Shown here in pieces: positions 12,698 to 22,614 of a stretch of 64,000 nt of DNA. The notes under the pieces are model-generated. The model was not told where the DNA came from. It searched no databases and was given only the letters and a program-made list of their open reading frames with translations. Positions within the stretch are counted from its first letter, which is position 1, and every line of letters starts with the position of its first letter. A program made the position numbers and the translations under genes. The DNA comes from Sphagnum compactum (taxonomy: Eukaryota; Bryophyta; Sphagnopsida; Sphagnales). Location of the stretch: the NCBI GenBank assembly GCA_965153455.1, contig OZ234493.1, positions 19,086,213 through 19,150,212 of the forward strand. Direction: 5' to 3'.

Positions 12698-13815
12698 TAT
12701 TACATATAGTAAAGGAAGGAAGTTCCTTCCCCTGACTCCGGACGGACAGTATAGCGAGCACGTGACAGCTAAACTAGCTTGCTACTACCTACCTGTTCAT
12801 GTGGACGTGCAGCAGAGACGTTAGATCTAGGCGGTAAATCCAACAGTGGAGGAAGCCATACGAAATCAGGCCGCCAGGACGGGAAATCTCACTTATTTTG
12901 GTGTATGCTAATTTTTCCTAAGAGGATTAATCTCCCACGTCAGTGTCATGTATCTGACGGTTGTAAAAAGTGGTAGTGGGCATTGGTATATCCTCTCCCT
13001 TGAAAGACTTACTTGACAAGGAAGAGGCACCTGCTTTTCACATCCAGGTTAAATCTATGTAAGAAAAGTAAAACATTTTGAAAAATCATTTGTGATATTG
13101 TTTTTTCAAAAAATGGTGCTATTGGGAATTATTTGGGAACATAAGGGAACATAGAACATACCACGGAAAGTGGAGAGGAAAACATAAAGGAAGAGGGAAA
13201 GGAAGGAAGGTGGGAAAATAAAAAGAAAATTTGCTATAAATAAAAAAATTTAACATGAAGGAAATATGAACCCAAACAAAGCTCAACAACGAACTATACC
13301 AACTACATAAAATAGAATGTTCGATGGGGCAAGGAACCAAACTCATTCAAGTGCGTAATCAACTTATTCAGAATGTTCAACGGGGACAGAACCAAACCCA
13401 TTCCAGTAATGTAACCAACTTATGCAAAACGTTCAATGGGGGGAGAGAACCAAACCCATTCCAGTAGTGTAACCAACTTATCCAAAATGTTGAATGCGGG
13501 AGGGAATTAAACCCATTCCAGTGTGTAACCAACCTATCCAGAATGTTCAATCTCGACATTCACAGGTTTGAGGACAATGATCAGGGCATAATAATGGATC
13601 ATTACACATTGTAATCTGTCGATTCAGATTACTCCGCTTTGTTCTTAGTTTGCCCCCCAGAGATATTATACTCCAATAAAATCTGCAAAATAATTTTGGA
13701 AATAGATCTCCGGGCATTTTCACGATGGAATTGTGCCTGTTCTACCCCCAAGAAACATGAGTTTATTTAATGTTGATTTATTTACACACCTGTGCATTAG
13801 GCACGGGGCTCAGAC
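12698..13815 (+). mobile_element. Helitron-like element 1 (non-autonomous)
   Basis: The 5' end (tattacatatagtaaagg, then a GGAAGGAA-g-TTCCTTCC palindrome and cctgactccggacggacagt) is nearly identical to the 5' end of element 2 at about 13816. The 3' end carries a hairpin with stem CCtGTGC/GCACgGG (13789-13807) and then ctcagacta, nearly identical to the 3' end of element 2. A 3' hairpin followed about 10 nt later by a CTRR-type end is the Helitron signature. Here the final CTAG base is altered where element 2 begins. The exact 5' base is uncertain because no leading TC is seen. There is no Rep/helicase coding, so the element would need help in trans. It contains a minisatellite near its 3' end, as many Helitrons do. 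Confidence 0.65.
13315..13555. repeat. Minisatellite of 55-58 bp inside Helitron-like element 1
   Basis: The unit contains accaaacccattccagt, gtaaccaacttat and aatgttcaatggggg. It recurs with starts of the cattccagt phrase at about 13345, 13399, 13457 and 13513, giving a little over four copies. The antisense frame is open for about three units because the period is close to a multiple of three; no protein is proposed. Confidence 0.75.
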
Positions 13816-14143
13816 TATTATATATTGTAAAGGAAGAAAGTTCCTTCCCCTGACTCCGGACGGACAGTAGCTAAATACGGCGAGGACGTCAAGTCAAAGG
13901 GTGGGACACGTGTCCGCGTGCATGCGGGTGCGGGATGGCCTCTCAACCGCCCTCGCGAGCTCCCGCGCAGCAGACGGTTCTTCCCTCAGGAATCCATCCG
14001 GGCCTTCTGCTCTCAGCTTTCGCAAAATCGTGTGCACGTGCTGGAGCTCCATGATCACTCGATGGTTAGATGATGCTGCTGCTGGCTGAAAGAATACTCA
14101 TGACATCGATCCATACCGCGCAACCGAAGATGGAGAGCCCATA

Positions 14144-14346
14144 GGCTGCCATTGCATTTGCCGTAGGCTGTCGGAGAATAGCATCAGCACCAATGCCATT
14201 TGCAGTACCATTCAAAAGATGAGTGGCTTTTCTTCTCTGTTGCTCTGCTGTTGTGCATGACGTTGCAGCATTTGGAGCTGCATCAGCTGTTGTTGCTGTT
14301 GCTGTTGGTGCTGATGCTGTTGGTGCTGGTGTTGTTGCAACCGTCT
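14144..14346 (-). pseudogene. Captured LEUNIG-like co-repressor fragment
   Basis: On the minus strand a Gln-rich tract (QQQLMQLQMLQRHAQQQ in one frame, about 14340-14240) is followed, after a shift to the next frame, by RRKATHLLNGTANGIGADAI and LRQPTANAMAA (14236-14144). The sequence H-L-L-N-G-x-A-N-G followed by M/LRQ and TANA-A is characteristic of the segment just after the poly-Gln region of LEUNIG/LUG-type transcriptional co-repressors. The frame break, the missing LUFS and WD40 parts and the position inside a Helitron show that it is a non-functional fragment. The continuation expected in the parent (MYEERLKLP) is absent, so the capture ends there. Confidence 0.6.
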
Positions 14347-14389
14347 CTGCTATTAGCAACCCACCTGGACCAACAAACCATCTAGCCAA

Positions 14390-14707
14390 TTAACAACAGG
14401 TGTTAGGCTTTGCTGTGGCTTTGGCCAGCCTCAGCATCCTGTGCAAAAATGTTGGGTGAACACCATTTTGCTGAACCAATCTGGCATGCCCTGATTTTTC
14501 TTCATCCAAAATTTGCCGTACAGTGCTGGTACTAAATGTTGCAGTGCCATTGAAATTCTGGGAATCATCTGAGCTGCAGGTCGCTCCAACCTGGGTGCAG
14601 GAGCTTGAAAATTCCAACGTCATTCTGTCACTGCCCAGCTCGAAGATGGTATCCTCTGCTTCTTCGTCTTCTTCTTGATCTGTAAGAGACTGCATCATCC
14701 CTGACAA
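14390..14707 (-). other. Unidentified acidic open frame inside Helitron-like element 2
   Basis: The 105-residue frame has an acidic start (MMQSLTDQEEDEEAEDTIF), a Ser/Thr-rich middle and a basic end (LHRMLRLAKATAKPNT). Codon composition is less AT-rich than in surrounding DNA, and it lies between captured fragments, so it is probably another captured exon. I do not recognise the family, and no start context or splice structure supports independent expression. Confidence 0.25.
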
Positions 14708-14862
14708 AGTTTATGCGGTGTCACTACATACTGATCAGGTGCATACTCTTTGAAACTGATTGCCATATTCTCTTGAACAACGTCTACTTAACCTGCACGC
14801 GGCAAGCACATGATCAGAGATACAAATATCCTAGCGAACATTGTTGATTAGAGCTGTTTGCC

Positions 14863-15041
14863 TTTGTAGATCTCATGATGGAACAATTGAAAACTATGGG
14901 TTTTTGTGGAGCAGGTTCCGGCCACGAATACTTGTGGATGTGAGTAGTGTGGACACATCAACAAGGGTTTTGGGTTTTAGAATTTCGATGCCCATCGTGG
15001 TGGCTCCAACAGCTATGCACAAATTAGCACATCCTGAAGGT
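14863..15041 (+). pseudogene. Captured glycolate oxidase (2-hydroxyacid oxidase) exon fragment
   Basis: The plus-strand frame reads [18 protein letters not shown], then [18 protein letters not shown] and HKLAHPEG. This is the FMN-binding N-terminal part of plant (S)-2-hydroxyacid oxidases, including the P-x-x-x-A-P-T-A-M-x-x-x-A-H-P-E-G block. It stops at HPEG, where similarity ends abruptly and the following DNA is unrelated. The upstream residues (ENYGFLW) are degraded relative to the family. The catalytic barrel is absent, so it is a gene fragment captured by the Helitron and not an enzyme. Confidence 0.8.
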
Positions 15042-15136
15042 GGCTTGAATGAATTTTTGATTGTACGAATCCTCAGGTTGTCTCAGGGATTGTATGTATC
15101 ACAGATGATTTCAGTCCGGTGATTGCTCCCTGATGA

Positions 15137-15456
15137 AGATTTGCAATTGAAAAAGTGGAGCTTCAACAGCACGCAAAAATCATCAGAAGCATCCAGAGCA
15201 CGACAGACTTTATCAGATATTGGGGTAGGAGAAAGGGTGCACAGAGGATGATGTTCCAAAGGCATATAGGAAGCTTTCCTTAAAGATTCACCCTGACAAG
15301 AACAAACCTCCAGGTGCAGAGGAGGCTTTCAAAGCAGTTTCAAAAGCTTTTCAATTTCTCAGAAATGGTGAGCTCAGGGAAGATTATGATGGCTATGGAC
15401 CTGAAGAAGAGAGTCAGAGCTCTCAGCACATGCGGCAGTGCAAGCATGAAGAATGA
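15137..15456 (+). pseudogene. Captured J-domain (DnaJ, DNAJB12/14-like) fragment with frame damage
   Basis: One frame gives KAYRKLSLKIHPDKNKPPGA followed by EEAFKAVSKAFQFLRNGEL and REDYDGYGPEE, including the diagnostic HPD tripeptide at about 15289-15297. Upstream, YQILG and EKGCTEDDVP are readable but separated by an in-frame TAG and preceded by a one-base frame change after STTDF. The order (HAKIIRSIQSTTD, YQILG, HPDKN, GAEEAFKAVSKAFQ) is that of ER-anchored DNAJB12/14-type co-chaperones. Stop plus frameshift make it non-coding in its present state. Confidence 0.75.
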
Positions 15457-15886
15457 CCTCTCAATTATTCCAATTGCTTGAATCCTTCATCACTTTAGGA
15501 ATTTAAATAGCTTTAGTAATCTCTGTGCAGGTTCTCATTTACATCTAGAAACAAAATTTGTTGTTTCTTCCTTGATCAAGCTTCAAGTTGTGTACACTGC
15601 TTTTGCAAGCTAAAACCCTGGCCTTTTGTCTTTGAGCAATCCTTGCCTCTGTTGCTGTTATGTGATTGCATTGAGGGAGACATGTTGGTGGAATTCTTTT
15701 ATCATTTCCATTTCTCATTCTTAGGAACATTGTCTCTGTATGACAATTCTCCAACTTTCAAAGTTTCTCCATGTGCTGCTGGCTTGCTTGCTGGATGGTG
15801 CATAAATAATCACCATGTATCATGAATAATATTTACACATGACCACATGTAATGCGTTTTTTTGTTTTTTTCGGTCAATTTTGTAA

Positions 15887-16093
15887 TGCACCGATCCTGC
15901 TTTCCGGAAAGTTTGGATGACTTCGAAGTTTGCCGGTTCTGATGGTGAGCAAGTCCAATTTGCGAAAGACTTTGAAGAGCTTGCCGATCTTGAAGAGTTT
16001 CTAGAGTATCAGGATCAGTTGCACCTAGAGGAAGCTGCTCGAGAGTTATTGGATGTGCATATTGAGGACGGTAGGACTCTTGGACTTTCCTGA
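15887..16093 (+). other. Unidentified acidic coding-like segment at the 3' end of Helitron-like element 2
   Basis: An open frame of 68 codons with coding-like composition: DPAFRKVWMTSKFAGSDG, then QVQFAKDFEELADLEEF and QDQLHLEEAARELLD. It is strongly acidic and helical in character. It is probably a further captured exon. I do not recognise the parent protein. No start codon is needed if it was an internal exon. Confidence 0.3.
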
Positions 16094-16209
16094 GCTCTTC
16101 CTTTTTTTTTGTTCTTTTTTCTATCCAGTCAGAGTCACCTCCCGAGGCAGAGCCACACATACCGGATTCAACAGCCCTGTGCATTAGGCACGGGGTTCAG
16201 ACTAGTGTT

Positions 16210-16610
16210 TTGTAATAGTATTAAAGTGCTTTCTTTGAGCTTCTATTTACATTATAGTTCCCTTTCATCTTTCTTGGGTTAAATTTTTCTTATCAATTTT
16301 TTTCTCTAAGTCTTTCTTGTCACTTCTCTTTACATTGGAGTTCCCTTCCATTCTTTTAGGGCTATTTTTTTGTTTTACCAAATATTCTTTCTAAGATTCT
16401 TTCAATACTTTTGTCCATGTTTTAACTACCTTCCATCTGTTTTGGATTAATTTTAGTTTCTCACCGAATTCTTTCTCACTACATTTTTTCATGTTGTAAT
16501 TCATTTTCATCCTCCTCAAGTTAATTTTCTCATCGAATCCTCTTAAAGGATTTATTTTCTTCTTTCATCATTTATTTCTACATTATGGCCCCTTTCCATG
16601 TATTTGAAAT
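16210..16610. repeat. Pyrimidine-rich tandem array (right half)
   Basis: The unit of the 12160-12570 array reappears immediately after the Helitron 3' end, with ttccctttcatctttcttggg near 16257, ttcccttccattcttttaggg near 16338, and weaker copies near 16425, 16500 and 16575. The match on both sides shows that the Helitron pair interrupts an older array. It also independently supports the right boundary at 16205. Confidence 0.6.
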
Positions 16611-19600
16611 GGATTTGTTTTGCCCCATTGATTTTGGTCTTACATTTTTATTTTCCCAATTTTTGTTCATGATCTTTTTCGAAGTTGTGGCCTTTTTTTA
16701 AGTTGCAACCTTTTTCTAAACATTCAACCTCTTTCTAAATTTTGGCCAATCTTTAAACTTTCAAATCTCTTCAAATTACATTTTTTCTTTTAAGCTTTTA
16801 GTTGGTTGACCTCTTCCTACTTGGATCTCCAAGCTTTAAATTCTAGCTTGATCACCCCTTTTCTTTTTGTTATTGGTTTATTTAATGTTTACTTGTTGCA
16901 ACTTTGTTACATGTCCCTTTGAATGCATTCTAGCCTTAGCCATAGCCTTGACTTCTATATGTAGCAGTGTTGTAAAGCCTACATTGACACCTTTGTATCT
17001 AATATGATGAACTTTATAACCAACTTGAAAATTGTAATGAAATTTATCTCTCACATCTTTAATGGCAATTGCAAACCAAACTTTGTTGAAGCCAACTTTT
17101 GCTTGCCTTTTAGCCATGCATTAACATATTTGTTCAATTAAGATAATGGATTCAACTACTCTCCTTGCTTCCTTTCACTCCCTTTCCTTCCTTTTTTGTT
17201 TTTTTACTTGTTTAACTACCATTTTGTTTAGAAATTTTTGTTACATAATCTCAAAATACTTAATAGATGTGACAACATGTGATTTGTTGTAATCAACTAA
17301 TGGTTTTGTTGCCTCCTTGTAAGCAAATGGGACAATGACAACAAATTTGCAAAATAAAACACCTTTGGGATTTGACTTATAAAATTAAGTTTTTAAGTTT
17401 ATTCATGTGTAAACCCCTTTAAATTTATTACTACGTCAATGACACCCCTAAAACTATTAATTTCTATGTGACATAATTAAAATTTCAACAATGCACCTCT
17501 AATTAATGTACCTTTAATATGACCTTAATATGAAACCCTAAAAATATCCTTAACATATAAAAAATATCCCCAATATCGCTTAAATATAACTTTGATATTA
17601 CCTTAATGTACAACCCTAAAGCTAAACCTCTAATATGCCGTATTATACATGTAGGGCCTAAGTTCACAAATAGTGACTAAATGGGACATACAAACTTATT
17701 CATGGATGAATATAATTTTCAAAATCATCATAAAATGACCAAAAATTGTCAAAGTTGGTAAATAGTTGTAAAAATAATTACATATGACATATAATTGCAT
17801 GCAATTGAGAATAAAATTTTCTCCAATGTTTATCAAAGTTCTACCAATCATTACCTTTAATTGATGCCAAACAACGATCATAAAATGCACATGTACAATA
17901 CTTTTTGGATGTCAAGCCACAAAAGAACACTATGAAATTGCTTGAAGCTTAAAAAAATGCACATGTAACTAAGGCCCTCTTAGACCACTAGTAGGGTTTC
18001 AATTAATGTTGTACTAATAAATCTATTTTCACTTAACAAACCAGTTTGGGTCTTTTAAAAATGTGAAAATTACTTATTAAAAAGGCCTTGGTATGTTGTT
18101 ATTTTTTAATTTCCATTTACCAATTAGTTAGTAAGGTTTTTTTTATTTTCCACAAATTTGAAAGGTATGAATACCATGGTCTTTTGAAATATCTTACCAT
18201 AGGAATATGAATATTAGTTTGGTAAATGTAATTTGAAAATTACATATCATATAAATGACAAAATGTAGAATGTGATTAAATATTGCAAGACAAATCACTT
18301 ACATAAATAAATCTTTTTCAATATATCCTTTCCATGCATTGCATGCATAACTAACAATTTGATTCATGCACACTACATAATCTTGCAATTAAAAGTGAGC
18401 TCTAATCCATTTTCCTCTTTCAGTTCCAATAACCGAAAAATTCCAATCACCCATCACCAAGTTTAAATGTTTTTTTTACCAATATTCCATGCATATTCAA
18501 AGACAAAGGGCAAAGAAAACAAATTAAATCCAATCATTTCAACAAGATTAGCTATGCATAACTCGAAATCATTGTTCCAAATCCTAGTACCTTCCTTTCT
18601 TCTCCAACTATAACATTGAACCACTAGTTTCTCCAAATTTCAACAACCTTGTATTATGCCTCAAAATGTGATTAAGCTCAATCCTCTTCAAAAACACTAG
18701 CCTCTATCTCACCTTCACATTCATCTTACAACTTTGATTCCTAAGTGAAAACATCTACAACTTTTTTCGTAAAAAAATAACAATATGATCTAGCATTTGA
18801 AGGCCAATTCTTGTAGATCATGATTATGCTATCAAAATTAATCAAACCAAGCATGCAATGCCTCAAACTAGTCAAAATTTTAACAAGGTTAAAAAAAAAT
18901 TCAATTTCAATTTAAAAATGTGGGATGGCCAGAAATTTTTTGGTGAAAAACCCAACTCAAGGAACCTAGCCTCTTGTTTTTTCCTCCATTTTGAAAGCAA
19001 GGAGACTTCTTTGGAAGACACCATAAGGCACTAAACATACTTTTATTAACTTCCTCATTAAAATTCAAAATTTTTGTAATAGCAAATGCAATGGCCCAAG
19101 TCAAGCCACTTGGTACATGTGCTTGGAATTATAATGATTGTTGATGAAAATATATGTTTAATTATTGCATCAGCATATTCAAATGTTTCTTGAAATAAAA
19201 CAACTTTGGAAGCAATACATGTTTTCATTGGCACTTTCAATTTCTTTGAAGGTATACCAACTTTGACATAAGCTTTCTCCCACTCTTGGTGTCCTTTGTT
19301 AGATTTCTTGGTCCACATTATGGTCTTTTGTAGAGTTGTTTTTTTGGGAAATGTTGTGTTCCATTGCAACATACTCAGAGCACCTGTGGAGCTGCTCTAA
19401 AGGATGATTTTAATTACAACAAAAGATCTTTTGTCAAGTGATTTCCCTAAATTTGGGAATGAATTCATTAGTTTAAATAATTAATTAAAAAATAATGAAT
19501 TCAATGGTCTAGTGAATGGGGAGTAAGCAATTGCACCCACATTTCCTAATGATTAGAAGCAAACCCAAAGCGTTTGTAACTTGTTACCAGTATAGATGCT

Positions 19601-20454
19601 GCTTTGGTCAAGGCTAATATTTGTACCTGGTATACCAAATACAAATATTATCAGTGTTTTTTCTTCTCTTTTTTTTTTTTTTCAATTTTGTGGTTTGTAA
19701 AAACTTTGTCAAAATTTTCCATTTATTGAGCATTTGTTTCTCAAATTCACACTATTAAAACGAATTTTCCCAATTTCTTCGAATTTTCTTTGTAGCCACA
19801 GTGCGAAAATTCACCAAGAAAAATCACTCCTCTGTACAGAATTTCTTTTGTTTTTCAACTCCGGATTTATTTGTTATGACCGTCCATGTAATTTTTCCTT
19901 CTTCCCCCAGGCTGTTCCAATCATAGCCACTGGCCAGGGCGAACCAGCACCTACACTGGTACACTTGCCGTCTTGAGGAAGAGTCTTAGAGGCTGTCTTT
20001 ATCGATTCAGACTCTGATTTTGTCTAAGAGCATCTCCATCGCAAGACTGTAAACAACTCCTTTATGTTACAATAGAACAATGTTTAATCATCACCGTCCC
20101 CACCCACAACCGTCACAAAATTCCCTTTAAACACTCAAAGATCATTTATGTCCTTACATCTGGACCACTAATAGTCACTGCATGTCCAAATACATAGTAA
20201 AAAAAAAGGCTTTTAAAGGGGTTAAAATGACCACTGCAAAATTGAAATCAATACCGGAGCGGAGGAGGAATTACGCAATCCTGCTGCAAGATTTAATGAA
20301 AAGGGGTGTTTGCAGGTGTAGGGTGGCCGGTTCACCCAAGGCCCAATTAATCATCCATTGCCTGCAACATGAGCTCTGGCAGAACGCTTCCAATAATGCA
20401 CTGGGTGAAATCAGCCAACAGCAGGAAACGTGTGGAGCAATATTTTTTGGGTGA
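16611..20454. other. AT-rich intergenic DNA with possible degraded coding on the minus strand
   Basis: No gene is recognised. On the minus strand 19372-18907 two overlapping frames give a basic stretch (QWNTTFPKKTTLQKTIMW, then EWEKAYVKVGIPSKKLKV) followed after a frame change by AIAFAITKILNFNEEVN. This might be a decayed transposable-element protein, but I cannot assign a family. A short frame at 16878-17117 (minus) is also unassigned. Around 17460-17630 several diverged aatatgacctt-like phrases recur. The rest is featureless. Confidence 0.4.
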
Positions 20455-20720
20455 GTTTTGAGATATAGCCCAAGTGGCTATCATCGGTAGGAAGATTTAG
20501 TCAGATTTGGCTATGAGCTAAATGATCGCATTAGAAAATCTTCAACATCTTTCTCTTATTTTTGGCTACCTACTTGAAAACCATGTCTGGAAATCTGACG
20601 ATTTTTCTTCGGATTTGGTTGAATTTTGGCTATTGAAAATCTCAAAAAGCATTTGATTTTAGCACTTTCTAAATTTATGACTTAGCTTTTTTCCAGCTAT
20701 AGTTTTTTGGTAAAAGAAAG
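20455..20720. repeat. Copy of the dispersed TAGCCAAA repeat family
   Basis: It begins with atagcccaagtggctatc (20463-20480), followed by ggaagatttagtcagatttggctatgagc, ttggctacctac and tttggctattgaaaatctc. The order and spacing match the copies near 29.4 and 57.2 kb. The near-palindromic end and absence of coding suggest a non-autonomous element. Confidence 0.55.
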
Positions 20721-20984
20721 GTCGGTGTGTGGATGTGAACAAAAGTCATGATGATAAGAATGGAGGAGGCCAGAGAGAAAAAGTAAAGCGTGTTTGACAA
20801 GTCTCAAGGTGACGTTGCATATTCCATCCTCAATTATGAGTAGAAAATAGAGACATGTGTTCCAGAAAAGAAAGTAATGAATTGTTCAGTGACCAAGAAA
20901 TCGGTAAAACGCGTATGCTACAGTCTGAAGAGTCACGCCAAAACCCTTCTAGAAGTTTATGGGCGAGAAGAAAATGGGGAAGAA

Positions 20985-21400
20985 AAAATATCTGAAAGAA
21001 AAGTCGAAAAGGAGTAAGAAAAGAGAGTGGGAATTCCAGGGAGATCGTGAAGGAAAGGGGTTGATGTTCTTTGGAGAGATCTAGTGGAAAGATCAGCTTG
21101 CGAGAATCTGTGATGCGAGGGACACACATCATACCCTGTGTATGCCATTGGGATGGCAGAGGATTTCTAGCAGGTTTTATGAGAGCTTCTTCTTCTGTGA
21201 GAAAAGTCGAAAAAGGAGTAAGAAGAAAAGAGTGTGAGAATTCCAGGGAGTTCGTGAAGAGGAAAGCGATTGATGTTTTTTGACGAGATCTAGTGGAAAG
21301 ATCAGCTTAGCTTGCAGGAATCTGTGATGTGAGGGACACCCATCATACCCTGTGTATGCTATTGGGATGGCAAAGGATTTGTAGCAGGTTTTATGAGACC
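20985..21400. repeat. Two-copy tandem duplication, 210-bp unit
   Basis: The block gagatctagtggaaagatca starts at 21075 and again at 21285. Flanking phrases match in both copies: agaaaagtcgaaaaggagtaag, gagaattccagggag upstream, and cataccctgtgtatgc, attgggatggca downstream. The copies differ by a few substitutions and indels. Short antisense frames across both copies have the same sequence content for this reason. Confidence 0.75.
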
Positions 21401-22614
21401 AAAAGGTTATTAGAAAAATATTTATGAGAGCAGTGAGCAAAAGGAATTTCAGTTGTGCGAAATATGGTAAAGCGAAAAGGAGCACAAGGGGCACGAAAAA
21501 GGAGAGATGTGCGGACCCCTGTTGCGATTGAGAAACCTTTGGTCCCAGCTGAAAATGCTCCTTCAAGCTCCGGATGGCACAACAATGTGGTGCTTCTTCT
21601 TAATCTTATGATGAGCTTTCTTTGCACAGTTTTTTCGTGGGCTTTCCCAAGTTACGCATTGAAGTTTGATAATTCTTTCCTTTTTTTTAATTTTTTGTTT
21701 GGGTGTTGACAATTGTCCTTGACCCTTACAACCACAATAGCTTATTGTCCTCACAAAGCATCCGGAGAAGGAGGTCTAGTTCAGATTTGAACTCCCAACC
21801 AACAACTTCACAACCATACCTTTTAGTCACTAGTGTACCTAAATGTCCCTAATTATTTACATGTTTCCTTGTCATACATTTTTACTTTGCTTACTTTCTA
21901 ATATCGTTGTTTAGATAAAAACAATATGAAATGATGTTTAAAGCAATACGAAATGGAGTCATCATAATATCCTCTTACATTAGGTTGGCAACTCATTTGC
22001 TAACAAGTAGAATTGGTGAAAGGGAAATTTGTCGAAATTTGGCATTGACTAAGAATATATTGAACTTGTAAGGATTGGAACTTTCATTATAGATTATAAG
22101 TTAAGTTCAATGTGTACTCTTAATCCAACAACCTAAAGCAAATTATTAAAATGTTCTTGGACATTCTTATTGGGTTTGTGTCCCAATTCTTTAGCTATCA
22201 GAGTTCTTAGAGGCCCAATTGTTGGGGAACATGTCATGAAATACAAGTGAACCAAACTAGATGGCTCAATTAATCAACCCAAACTTGAAAGAATCCAATC
22301 CTTAGCATTAACCTTTATTGTTTGACATGTGTTCCACCTATTATGTAACAACATTTACTTATTGAACTATGTTTTCAAACTTTGAGGTCTATGACAAGTG
22401 AATGATCTTCATTTGTTAGTCATACAAGATACATTTGGTATTCTTTGATTCATCTATTATTGTCATCTTGTTAAACTTAATCTTTTCAACCAATTATTGG
22501 TTTTGTCTACCTATGATAACTTATATATTGCATTTGTTTTATTTCATGTATGGTCAAATAATTTCCAAGAAACGTATGAAGAATTGTGTTGACTCGTTTT
22601 CATTTTCTTTGCAG
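21401..22614. other. Intergenic DNA upstream of the hydrolase-NLR locus
   Basis: A frame at 21455-21709 (+) starts with a basic segment (MVKRKGAQGARKRRDVRT) and ends in a hydrophobic stretch. I cannot assign it, and it may be chance. The likely first exon of the hydrolase-NLR gene should lie in 22000-22600, but no convincing start codon with a matching donor was found; an ATG at 22582 is in frame with the hydrolase exon if intron sequence is read through. Confidence 0.35.

Larger units (their letters stand above)
13816..16205 (+). mobile_element. Helitron-like element 2 carrying captured host gene fragments
   Basis: It starts directly after element 1 with the shared 5' end (tattatatattgtaaagg, palindrome, gactccggacggacagt). 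It ends in a hairpin CCCtGTGC/GCACgGGG (16175-16195), followed by ttcaga and a terminal CTAG at 16202-16205, then a T, as expected for a Helitron inserted between A and T. Inside are, in order: a GC-rich unknown segment (13870-14060), a LEUNIG fragment (minus), an unknown acidic frame (14390-14707, minus), a glycolate oxidase fragment (plus), a J-domain fragment (plus) and another acidic frame (15887-16093, plus). Mixed orientation and broken frames argue for serial gene capture. No Rep/Hel protein is present. Confidence 0.75.

Noticed and set aside
12698-16205. Autonomous Helitron (Rep/helicase) coding
   Set aside because: No HUH Rep or Pif1-like helicase motif was found in any frame of either element.
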